Origin: an uncultured Saprospiraceae bacterium
GTDB taxonomy: Bacteria > Bacteroidota > Bacteroidia > Chitinophagales > Saprospiraceae
NCBI GenBank assembly: GCA_937942465.1
Contig: CALDEO010000045.1
Span: 1-5,433, forward strand
Length of the DNA: 5,433 nucleotides
Reading direction: 5' to 3'
Shown here piece by piece: positions 1-5,433 of this stretch (its first letter is position 1; each line of letters begins with the position of its first letter). The translations under genes and the position numbers were made by a program. Below the pieces are notes generated by a model, which saw only the letters and a program-made list of their open reading frames with translations, searched no databases and was not told the origin of the DNA.

Positions 1-1529
1 GCTTGTCCAAGCTGGCACCTAAGAGTCAATGGCTCAATGGGTATTATTGTGGACATATAGATGAGCACCAAGAAGCGGAGATAGACGTATTGTGCGGTGC
101 TATCATGTTTATGAGATCTGCTGTGCTTGACGAGGTTGGATTGTTGGATGAGACATTTTTTATGTATGGAGAGGATATAGATCTATCGTATCGGATCCAA
201 CAGTCGGGTGCAAAAGTATATTACTACCCAGATACGTCCATCATTCACTATAAGGGAGAGAGCACTAAGAAGACAAGTCTGACATATCTAAAAACGTTTT
301 ATAATGCGATGATCATTTTCATCAATAAGCACTTTAAGGGCGGGTCTTATATTATCCTTATCGGAATTTTAAAACTTGCAATTTACTTTAGAGCATCTAT
401 TAGCTGGCTTATCAATTGGGTTAAAAAATTGATGCATCCTGTTATGGACTTGCTTCTTATTTATACGAGCTTCGTAGCTCTGAAAATTATATGGGCTAAG
501 GTCTATTTTAATAATCCAAGCTACTTTGACGATAGCCCCATCTATTATAACTTTTTGAGTTATGTGATACTCTGGGTGTTGTCTTTGTTTATCATGGGTA
601 ACTATGATCGCAAGTCGGACCTTATGAAGTTGATCAAAGGTCTATTCTTAGGTTTGATGGTGATATTGGTCATGTATGCATTATTACCGATGTCTTTTAG
701 GTCGTCGAGAGTGCTGATATTATTGGGTTTCCCGATTGTCATGGCTGTGACTATGGTTACTAAGTTGATAGCCAATTATTTGCGTCAACGCAAATGGGAC
801 TTCGCTATACCAAAGTCCAAACATATATGTGTCGTCGGTAGTAAGAGCGACATCAAGCAGGTAGAGTCACAGCTACACATGGTAGGGCTAGATGATCGAG
901 TCAAAGCACGAATCAGTATTACCGCCGAACAAGATGATTACTATGTCAATGATCTAAGTAGGTTAGATGAAGTTGTGGCATTATTCAAAATCAATGAAAT
1001 TATATTCAGTAGTAGCAGTATGAGCTATGGAAGTATCTTCAACTGGATGCGAAAACTAGGGTCTAAATACTCATTTAAGATAGCTAGTCAAGAGCAAGAC
1101 GCGATCATAGGTAGTAGCTCCAAAAACGAAACTGGGGAAGTGTATACTTATCAATTTGAGATGGCAATATTAGATATGGCCAATGTAAGATTGAAGCGGT
1201 TATTTGATATAAGTATAGCCATCTTAGGATTGGTATTGGGTCCACTATTATGGATTATAAATAAAGGAAAGATAAGCGTCCTTAAGAATTTGATTAAAGT
1301 ATTAATCGGAGAGAAGACATGGATAGGCTACGATAATCATCAAGAAGTAGGAATAAAACTACCCAAAATAAAACCCTCTATATATCAAGTATCATCACTT
1401 ACATCTGATGGTCGAGCCAATAGTAAAGAAGTACAACGTATTGATCTCGAATATGCTCAGCATTACTCAGTCTCAAGAGATGTAGACGCATTGCTAAAAG
1501 CTATAATAAAGTATTTTTCTAAGAATTAA
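1..1529 (+). CDS. Family-2 glycosyltransferase fused to a phosphoglycosyltransferase-like membrane module (5' end missing)
   Basis: Likely transfers a sugar during cell-surface or exopolysaccharide synthesis at the inner membrane. The reading frame is open from the window edge, so the true start and the nucleotide-sugar-binding N-terminal half of the GT-A domain lie outside. Residues are counted from the codon at base 3. Residues 28-64 hold the end of the GT2 domain: a DVLCGA segment, then GEDIDLSYR (56-64) with the acidic ED motif of rhamnosyltransferase-like GT2 enzymes, then HYKGEST (82-88). About four or five hydrophobic segments follow (roughly 114-140, 148-168, 183-198, 213-230, 236-257). 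GNYDR (199-203) between them resembles the N-terminal membrane bundle of WcaJ/WbaP-type transferases. A Rossmann-like domain starts at VVGS (277-280). Residues 396-443 resemble a bacterial sugar transferase: RLKRLFD, a hydrophobic helix, then GEKTWIGY where GDMSLVGPRP would be expected. The catalytic middle is absent. The amidohydrolase gene begins 10 bases after the stop. GT2 identity is firm; the activity of the C-terminal part is doubtful. Confidence 0.85.
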   Translation, partial: LSKLAPKSQWLNGYYCGHIDEHQEAEIDVLCGAIMFMRSAVLDEVGLLDETFFMYGEDIDLSYRIQQSGAKVYYYPDTSIIHYKGESTKKTSLTYLKTFYNAMIIFINKHFKGGSYIILIGILKLAIYFRASISWLINWVKKLMHPVMDLLLIYTSFVALKIIWAKVYFNNPSYFDDSPIYYNFLSYVILWVLSLFIMGNYDRKSDLMKLIKGLFLGLMVILVMYALLPMSFRSSRVLILLGFPIVMAVTMVTKLIANYLRQRKWDFAIPKSKHICVVGSKSDIKQVESQLHMVGLDDRVKARISITAEQDDYYVNDLSRLDEVVALFKINEIIFSSSSMSYGSIFNWMRKLGSKYSFKIASQEQDAIIGSSSKNETGEVYTYQFEMAILDMANVRLKRLFDISIAILGLVLGPLLWIINKGKISVLKNLIKVLIGEKTWIGYDNHQEVGIKLPKIKPSIYQVSSLTSDGRANSKEVQRIDLEYAQHYSVSRDVDALLKAIIKYFSKN

Positions 1530-1539
1530 ACAATCCACG

Positions 1540-2712
1540 ATGATCGAGCAAGAAATCAAGAAATTAGCCAAAGAATTTCAGCCTGATTTGATAGCTATCA
1601 GAAGGTATCTGCATCAGCATCCTGAGTTATCTTGGAATGAAGAAAAGACAGCCGACTATATAGCACAACAACTTGACGAGATCGGAGTGACTTACACAAG
1701 AGGCTGGGCTGGTCATGGTATTGTAGCGACGATCGGGAGTGGGCAAGATTGTGTTGCGCTGCGAGCAGACTTTGATGCATTACCAATAACCGAGAAAAAT
1801 GACTGCGAGTATAAATCAAAAAATGAAGGGGTCATGCATGCTTGTGGTCATGATGTGCATACGACCTGTTTGCTAGGGGCGATCAAAATATTGAAACAAT
1901 TAGAAGCGAAATTAACGGTAGAAGTCAAATGCATATTCCAACCAGCAGAAGAATTACTACCGGGCGGGGCAAGTGTCATGATCAAAGAGGGAGTATTTGA
2001 TAAGCCCAAACCTAAAAAGATATACGGGTTGCATGTACATCCGCCACTAGCGGTGGGTAAAGTAGGTTTTCATGCTGGGCAGTATATGGCATCGGCTGAC
2101 GAGATTAGAGTAAGTATCATAGGTAAGGGAGGTCATGCTGCTATACCTGCTGACTGTGTAGATCCTGTGATTATTACCGCTAATATTCTAGTGCAACTAC
2201 AGCAAGTCATCAGTCGCAAGTCTAGCCCATTGAGCCCTACAGTGCTGTCATTTGGTAAGATCAACTCTCAAGGTGGAGCAACGAATATCATACCTAACGA
2301 AGTACGTATAGAAGGTACTCTCAGAGCTATGGATGAGACTTGGAGATATGAGGCGCATACATTGATCACAGATATTATTAACAGCAATTGCCAAGCATTT
2401 GGAGCGACAGCCGAGATCGATATAAAGGTAGGTTATCCAAGTTTATTTAATGATGAAGACTTGACTGCTGCTACCATAACGAAAGCTCAGTCATTATTGG
2501 GTAGAGATCGGGTAGTTGCCTTGCCTAAGCGTATGAGTGCTGAAGATTTTGCATTCTATAGTCACGAGATACCAGCATGCTTTTATCGATTGGGTACTGG
2601 CAATATCAGCAAAGGGATCACCTCTCCGGTGCATACCGATACATTTGATGTAGATGAGGACTGTCTTGAGGTAGGAGCTTCGCTAATGGCGTTGTTGGCC
2701 GTTAAGGCATAG
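1540..2712 (+). CDS. M20 family metallo-amidohydrolase (N-acyl-amino-acid / hippurate hydrolase type)
   Basis: A 390-residue cytosolic, metal-dependent hydrolase that cleaves an amide bond between an acyl group and an amino acid; the exact substrate cannot be read from sequence. The length is usual for subfamily M20D. All the expected motifs are present in order: HQHPELS (25-31), LRADFDALP (74-82), MHACGHDVH (99-107) with metal ligands C102 and H104, FQPAEE (133-138) with the catalytic-base and metal-binding glutamates, GLHVHP (163-168), the dimerisation-domain motif GKGGHAAIP (195-203), NIIPNE, SAEDFAFY (333-340) and the late metal histidine in SPVHTD (H365). There is no signal peptide or membrane segment. 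The ATG lies 10 bases after the preceding stop with no strong SD, which suggests co-transcription with the glycosyltransferase. Relatives include hippurate hydrolase, aminoacylase, N-acetyl-diaminopimelate deacetylase and plant IAA-amino acid hydrolases, so a narrow name is not justified. Confidence 0.93.
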   Translation: MIEQEIKKLAKEFQPDLIAIRRYLHQHPELSWNEEKTADYIAQQLDEIGVTYTRGWAGHGIVATIGSGQDCVALRADFDALPITEKNDCEYKSKNEGVMHACGHDVHTTCLLGAIKILKQLEAKLTVEVKCIFQPAEELLPGGASVMIKEGVFDKPKPKKIYGLHVHPPLAVGKVGFHAGQYMASADEIRVSIIGKGGHAAIPADCVDPVIITANILVQLQQVISRKSSPLSPTVLSFGKINSQGGATNIIPNEVRIEGTLRAMDETWRYEAHTLITDIINSNCQAFGATAEIDIKVGYPSLFNDEDLTAATITKAQSLLGRDRVVALPKRMSAEDFAFYSHEIPACFYRLGTGNISKGITSPVHTDTFDVDEDCLEVGASLMALLAVKA

Positions 2713-2882
2713 AATTAACACATTCGTATTTTTTGTTATTTATAAAAATCTTACTTACAGAGTATTACCTATTATATAATTATTTAATGTATATTTGCTG
2801 CCTACCTCTTCGTTTGACTACTTAGCGACTAGGAGAGTAACCCCAATGATTATATCGTATAAGTATTGTAAAGTGAATGTAA
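2713..2882. other. Intergenic region between the two + strand transcription units
   Basis: This 170-base AT-rich gap separates the amidohydrolase from the response regulator. It is much wider than the other gaps between + strand genes (10 and 21 bases), so a new transcription start is likely here. It contains a weak A/T-only inverted repeat (2728-2733 with 2744-2749), a candidate Bacteroidota -7 box, an SD-like AGGAG and a 14-codon ORF overlapping the regulator start. I see no GC-rich terminator stem and no sigma-54 GG-N10-GC site. Confidence 0.6.
2790..2797 (+). promoter_or_regulatory. Candidate Bacteroidota -7 promoter box
   Basis: The octamer TATATTTG fits the TAnnTTTG -7 consensus known for the primary sigma factor of Bacteroidota. 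It would place a transcription start about 80 bases ahead of the response regulator gene. No TTG or TTTG was found at the expected -33 distance, and the surroundings are AT-rich, so a chance match is possible. Confidence 0.4.
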
Positions 2883-2890
2883 ATGGCTAA
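2846..2890 (+). CDS. Possible 14-codon leader ORF overlapping the regulator start
   Basis: A short frame from ATG at 2846 to TAA at 2888-2890 encodes MIISYKYCKVNVNG. AGGAG (2831-2835) lies 10 bases ahead of it, the most SD-like sequence seen near any start in this window. The frame overlaps the first codons of the response regulator by 8 bases, a geometry that would allow translational coupling. The peptide has no recognisable motif and no run of one amino acid suggesting attenuation. A short ORF of this size can arise by chance, and Bacteroidota rely little on SD sequences, so this is tentative. Confidence 0.22.
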   Translation: MIISYKYCKVNVNG

Positions 2891-4157
2891 AATATTAGTT
2901 GTAGATGATGACCGTAGTATCAGGAGGACTCTTAGAGATATTCTGGAGTTTGAGAAATATAAAGTTGATGAAGCGGGTGATGGACTAGACTGTATCGTCA
3001 AGGTCAAACAGAATAAATATGATGTCATCATCATGGATATCAAGATGCCTAAGATGGATGGTATGGAGGCTATAGATCGGATTCAAGATCTATGTCCAGA
3101 GACACCGGTAGTTATGATCTCAGGTCATGGCAATATCAATACCGCTGTAGAAGCAGTAAAGAAAGGTGCTTTCGATTTTATACAGAAACCGCCAGATCTA
3201 AACAGGCTTTTGATAACAATCAGAAATGCCCTCGATAAGTCAACACTGATCACACAAAAGAAAGCATTACAACATAAAGTTTCAAAATCTAAGGTCCAAG
3301 AGATCATAGGTAAGTCTACAGGTATCAAGCATATCTTGGAGACGATAGATCGAGTAGCACCTACAGACGCTAGAGTCCTAGTCAATGGACCCAATGGTAC
3401 GGGTAAAGAGTTGGTCGCGAGATGGATACATGAGTATAGTGCTCGTAAAGATAAACCGATCATAGAAGTCAACTGTGCTGCGATACCATCGGAGTTGATA
3501 GAGAGTGAGTTGTTCGGACACGAAAAAGGATCTTTTACTTCTGCGTTTAAGCAGCGACTTGGTAAGTTTGAGTTGGCTAATGAAGGGACTCTATTTTTAG
3601 ATGAGATCGGAGATATGAGCTTATCTGCTCAGGCCAAAGTACTACGTGCATTGCAAGAGAGTATCATCACAAGAGTAGGTGGAGATAAAGTAATATCAGT
3701 AAATGTAAGAGTAATAGCAGCCACCAATAAAGATCTCAAAAAAGAGATTGCAGCAGGAAGATTTAGAGAAGATTTATATCACCGTCTAGCGGTAATAATT
3801 ATAAAAGTACCAAGTCTTAATGACCGGGCTGATGATATCCCATTATTGATATCTCACTTTGTACATAAGATCTGTGCAGACTACGGAGTTGCCGAAAAGA
3901 AAATAGCATCGACCGCAATCAAGACATTGCAGTCACTGAGATGGTCTGGTAATATTAGAGAATTAAGAAATGTAGTAGAGCGACTGATTATACTCAGTGG
4001 CGATGAAATAACAAAGAAAGATGTCGATCGGTACGTAGTACCCAATCAAAGTAAGAGTTCTGATCTACAGAAGCTCTTTGATAAGTTTGACAGTTTAGAA
4101 GAGCTACAACGTCATGTAACTAGTGAATACGAAAAGTACAATGCCGTTTTAGCATAA
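2883..4157 (+). CDS. NtrC-type sigma-54 response regulator lacking a recognisable DNA-binding domain
   Basis: A cytosolic two-component regulator expected to act on sigma-54 RNA polymerase after phosphorylation. The receiver (about 1-115) has the acidic pocket D8/D9, phospho-acceptor D52 in IIMDIKMP, S80 and K102. The AAA+ ATPase (about 141-370) has Walker A GPNGTGKE (169-176), ELFGHEKG (209-216), Walker B LFLDEIGD (237-244), sensor I VRVIAATN (275-282), FREDLYHRL (294-302) and WSGNIREL (354-361). The sigma-54-contacting loop reads GSFTSA (216-221) instead of GAFTGA; the key F and T are kept. After FDKFDSLEEL (399-408) the protein stops at residue 424. The Fis-like helix-turn-helix that normally ends this family is absent, and no remnant is seen in the 21 bases before the next gene. 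The start is fixed by an in-frame TAA directly before the ATG. No partner histidine kinase is in the window. It is probably co-transcribed with the LOG-family gene. Confidence 0.93.
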   Translation: MAKILVVDDDRSIRRTLRDILEFEKYKVDEAGDGLDCIVKVKQNKYDVIIMDIKMPKMDGMEAIDRIQDLCPETPVVMISGHGNINTAVEAVKKGAFDFIQKPPDLNRLLITIRNALDKSTLITQKKALQHKVSKSKVQEIIGKSTGIKHILETIDRVAPTDARVLVNGPNGTGKELVARWIHEYSARKDKPIIEVNCAAIPSELIESELFGHEKGSFTSAFKQRLGKFELANEGTLFLDEIGDMSLSAQAKVLRALQESIITRVGGDKVISVNVRVIAATNKDLKKEIAAGRFREDLYHRLAVIIIKVPSLNDRADDIPLLISHFVHKICADYGVAEKKIASTAIKTLQSLRWSGNIRELRNVVERLIILSGDEITKKDVDRYVVPNQSKSSDLQKLFDKFDSLEELQRHVTSEYEKYNAVLA

Positions 4158-4178
4158 AGAAATTATAACAAGAAGAAT

Positions 4179-4880
4179 ATGAGCGAGAAGCAATTTAAAC
4201 AGTGGAATAAGATAAAAGGTGAGAACTCATGGACGATGTTCAAGGTGCTCGCAGAGTTTGTTGATGGATTCGAAACGATGAATAGAGTAGGGCCGTGTAT
4301 TTCGATATTCGGTAGTGCCCGTACTAAGCCTGACAACAAGTATTATAAGCTTACTGTCGAGATGGGACAGCGCTTAAGTAAGGAAGGATTTGGTGTTATA
4401 TCAGGTGGTGGTCCAGGTATCATGGAAGCGGCCAATAAAGGAGCATTTCTTGGAGGTGCACCATCAGTAGGACTTAATATTGATTTGCCATTTGAGCAAT
4501 CATACAATGAGTTTATTGATCCAGACAAAAACTTAAATTATAGATATTTCTTTATCCGTAAAGTGATGTTTGTTAAGTATGCACAGGCATTTGTAGTAAT
4601 GCCAGGTGGATTCGGTACGTTGGATGAGTTATTCGAGGTATTGACGTTAATACAGACAAAGAAAATAAGCCCAGTACCTGTTATCCTTATGGGTACAGAG
4701 TTTTGGAGTGGTATGAGAGAGTGGATCGTATCTACAATGCTAGAGAAAGAAGGTAACATAAGTGCCAAAGATCTAGACTTAATACCAATGACTGATGATC
4801 CAGAAGAAGTAGTTAAGATCATTAACGAATTCTATGCTGATGATACTAAACACAGTCTAAAACCTAATTACGAATTATAG
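4179..4880 (+). CDS. LOG family (TIGR00730-type) Rossmann-fold nucleotide phosphoribohydrolase
   Basis: A 233-residue soluble protein of the family once called 'lysine decarboxylase-like'. Characterised members release the base from nucleoside 5'-monophosphates, including cytokinin ribotides; the substrate here is unknown. Visible motifs are IFGSAR (43-48), GVISGGGPGIMEAANKGA (72-89), the FFIRK segment (124-128) with R127 and K128, and the signature PGGFGTLDE (142-150), which forms the nucleotide-binding and active site. The N-terminal extension (about 1-37) before the Rossmann fold fits the longer bacterial form of the family. There is no signal peptide. It starts 21 bases after the regulator stop, preceded by a purine-rich AGAAGAA, and a strong terminator lies 31 bases downstream, so it is the last gene of that unit. 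Family assignment is firm. Confidence 0.94.
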   Translation: MSEKQFKQWNKIKGENSWTMFKVLAEFVDGFETMNRVGPCISIFGSARTKPDNKYYKLTVEMGQRLSKEGFGVISGGGPGIMEAANKGAFLGGAPSVGLNIDLPFEQSYNEFIDPDKNLNYRYFFIRKVMFVKYAQAFVVMPGGFGTLDELFEVLTLIQTKKISPVPVILMGTEFWSGMREWIVSTMLEKEGNISAKDLDLIPMTDDPEEVVKIINEFYADDTKHSLKPNYEL

Positions 4881-4911
4881 TAGAGGTACTAATTAATAAA
4901 GTGAGTTGGAG

Positions 4912-4940
4912 AAGCCCGTATTTACGGGCTTTTCTATTTT
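4912..4940 (+). terminator. Rho-independent terminator after the LOG-family gene
   Basis: An 8-bp perfect stem AAGCCCGT / ACGGGCTT (4912-4919 with 4924-4931) with an ATTT loop is followed by a T-rich tail, TTTTCTATTTT. It ends the + strand unit. The opposite strand has no U-tract after the stem, so it should not serve the convergent gene. Confidence 0.9.
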
Positions 4941-4954
4941 AAAGAGCTTATTTT

Positions 4955-4989
4955 GTGGTTTGTAATCACATCAGTAATATTCGAACCAC
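4955..4989. repeat. Left repeat arm and hairpin; diverged direct copy of 5113-5139
   Basis: Bases 4955-4981 match 5113-5139 at about 22 of the first 27 positions without gaps; the best-kept parts are GTGGTT at the start and CAGTAATA further in. The arm is also self-complementary: GTGGTTTG (4955-4962) pairs with CGAACCAC (4982-4989) through eight base pairs, one of them G-T, around a 19-base loop. Confidence 0.7.
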
Positions 4990-5010
4990 TAAGTACACAA
5001 GACCACTAAG
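4982..5010 (-). repeat. Inverted-arm motif with two ACCACTAAG copies
   Basis: ACCACTAAG occurs at 4985-4993 and 5002-5010. Read on the - strand, this arm is CTTAGTG, a decayed unit, then CTTAGTGGTTCG, so it resembles the + strand arm at 5090-5120 in inverted orientation. CGAACCAC (4982-4989) is perfectly complementary to GTGGTTCG (5113-5120). Confidence 0.65.
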
Positions 5011-5078
5011 AAAACCCATGAGCAGCTTGTATTAAGAGGGCTCCATCCAACTAAGCAAAATGCTCCAATTAGAAAAGC

Positions 5079-5111
5079 CTTAGTGAACTCTTAGTGAACT
5101 CTTAGTGAACT
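5079..5111 (+). repeat. Three perfect 11-base tandem repeats
   Basis: The unit CTTAGTGAACT occurs three times without gaps or mismatches, at 5079-5089, 5090-5100 and 5101-5111. The period is close to one DNA helical turn. It runs directly into the right copy of the direct repeat (5113-5139). Confidence 0.92.
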
Positions 5112-5112
5112 C

Positions 5113-5139
5113 GTGGTTCGTATTCGCAGCAGTAATACT
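5113..5139. repeat. Right copy of the 27-base direct repeat
   Basis: It begins GTGGTTCG and contains CAGCAGTAATA, and it matches 4955-4981 in the same orientation. It ends 11 bases before the stop codon of the - strand outer-membrane gene, so it lies in that gene's 3' untranslated region. Confidence 0.65.
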
Positions 5140-5150
5140 ACCATTTGATA

Positions 5151-5433
5151 CTAATCCAATAGAAACCAACGAATACCCACCCTTAACCGGGTGTTATAGT
5201 CTGGTTGACCAGGTAATAGATAGTTGATATTCGTTGAGAACAAGTCTAAGAAGTTTTCTTGCTTGACAAATACGCTGAACGTACTGATCTTAAAATTAAG
5301 AAATACATCAAGCAACTCATATGGCGCAAGACTCTCGCCAGTTGGATAGAAACTCGCATTGATCGGGTTGAATACCAAGCCCTGATCAAACTCAATATAT
5401 CGGTAGTCGGCACCGAGCTGCACCAACATTCGA
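5151..5433 (-). CDS. C-terminal end of an outer-membrane beta-barrel protein, putative porin (5' part missing)
   Basis: The frame is open through the right edge of the window and ends at TAG (5151-5153 on the - strand). It encodes the last 93 residues of a larger protein; the methionine codon at 5427-5429 is probably internal. The sequence shows alternating polar and hydrophobic residues typical of membrane beta strands: GADYRYIEF, then YELLDVFLNFKIS, FSVFVKQENFLDLF and a final RLRVGIRWFLLD. The segments 'D.FLNFKI...FVK.EN' and the closing 'LR.GIRW' strand resemble the end of the Bacteroidota putative porin family (Porin_10 type). That assignment is from memory of the family; another barrel protein, such as a TonB-dependent receptor, is less likely but possible. 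It would reside in the outer membrane. It is convergent with the LOG-family gene. Confidence 0.62.
   Translation of the reverse strand, partial: RMLVQLGADYRYIEFDQGLVFNPINASFYPTGESLAPYELLDVFLNFKISTFSVFVKQENFLDLFSTNINYLLPGQPDYNTRLRVGIRWFLLD

Larger units (their letters stand above)
4941..5150. other. Noncoding region between convergent genes, rich in short repeats
   Basis: This 210-base stretch lies between the terminator and the stop of the - strand outer-membrane gene. I see no convincing gene in it. It holds a diverged direct-repeat pair (4955-4981 and 5113-5139), three 11-base tandem units and two CACTAAG motifs opposite them. The middle (about 5011-5078) shows nothing recognisable. No clear terminator for the - strand gene is visible, unless the repeat arms fold and act as one. 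Confidence 0.6.

Noticed and set aside
3..5. TTG at base 3 as a true start of the glycosyltransferase
   Set aside because: The protein would begin in the middle of a GT2 domain; the frame is simply cut by the window edge.
2728..2749. A/T-only inverted repeat after the amidohydrolase as a terminator
   Set aside because: The stem is six A-T pairs with no GC and no following T-tract, so it is too weak to support a terminator call.
2713..2882. Sigma-54 promoter ahead of the regulator
   Set aside because: The only GG in the gap is the AGGAG at 2832-2833, and no GC follows at the required distance.
3125..3472. 115-codon open frame on the - strand inside the regulator gene
   Set aside because: It lies wholly opposite the receiver and ATPase coding sequence, whose motifs are intact, and its translation shows no family motif.
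4538..4822. 94-codon - strand frame opposite the LOG-family gene
   Set aside because: It overlaps the PGGFGTLDE coding region, and the translation is low-complexity and serine/asparagine-rich, as expected of an antisense shadow.
5054..5064. Small AGCA/TGCT hairpin in the repeat region
   Set aside because: A four-base stem with a three-base loop is expected by chance and has no T-tract.
5079..5111. CRISPR array
   Set aside because: The units are 11 bases and directly abutting, with no spacers and no cas genes.

Overview
The window looks like a piece of a Bacteroidota chromosome (sphingobacterial or saprospiral flavour; genus not determinable). The base composition is AT-rich. SD sequences are mostly weak or absent, and one -7 box fits the Bacteroidota TAnnTTTG type. 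The genes also fit: a glycosyltransferase-2/phosphoglycosyltransferase-like fusion, a sigma-54 activator with a GSFTSA loop, and a putative outer-membrane porin end.

Layout. Four genes run on the + strand. The first is cut by the left edge: the C-terminal half of a family-2 glycosyltransferase fused to a membrane bundle, a Rossmann-like domain and a remnant of a sugar-phosphate transferase (1-1529). Ten bases later comes an M20 metallo-amidohydrolase (1540-2712), probably in the same operon. A 170-base gap (2713-2882) holds a candidate promoter, an SD-like sequence and a tiny possible leader ORF. It is followed by a sigma-54-type response regulator (2883-4157) and, 21 bases on, a LOG-family Rossmann protein (4179-4880). 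A clear rho-independent terminator (4912-4940) closes this second unit. The noncoding stretch 4941-5150 carries a compact repeat structure: a pair of diverged 27-base direct repeats, three perfect 11-base tandem units and inverted CTTAGTG/CACTAAG motifs. On the - strand, facing the others, is the 3' end of an outer-membrane beta-barrel gene (5151-5433, cut by the right edge).

How the genes fit together. The first unit couples envelope or exopolysaccharide glycan synthesis with a cytosolic amidohydrolase; a functional link between them is not evident. The second couples a regulator with a nucleotide-metabolising enzyme. The regulator is the most unusual gene. It has an intact receiver and ATPase, but it ends where a Fis-type DNA-binding helix would be expected and has a GSFTSA loop in place of GAFTGA. 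No histidine kinase is visible nearby. No complete new defence, mobile or biosynthetic system is visible; the best leads are the regulator tail, the decayed transferase fusion and the repeat element.
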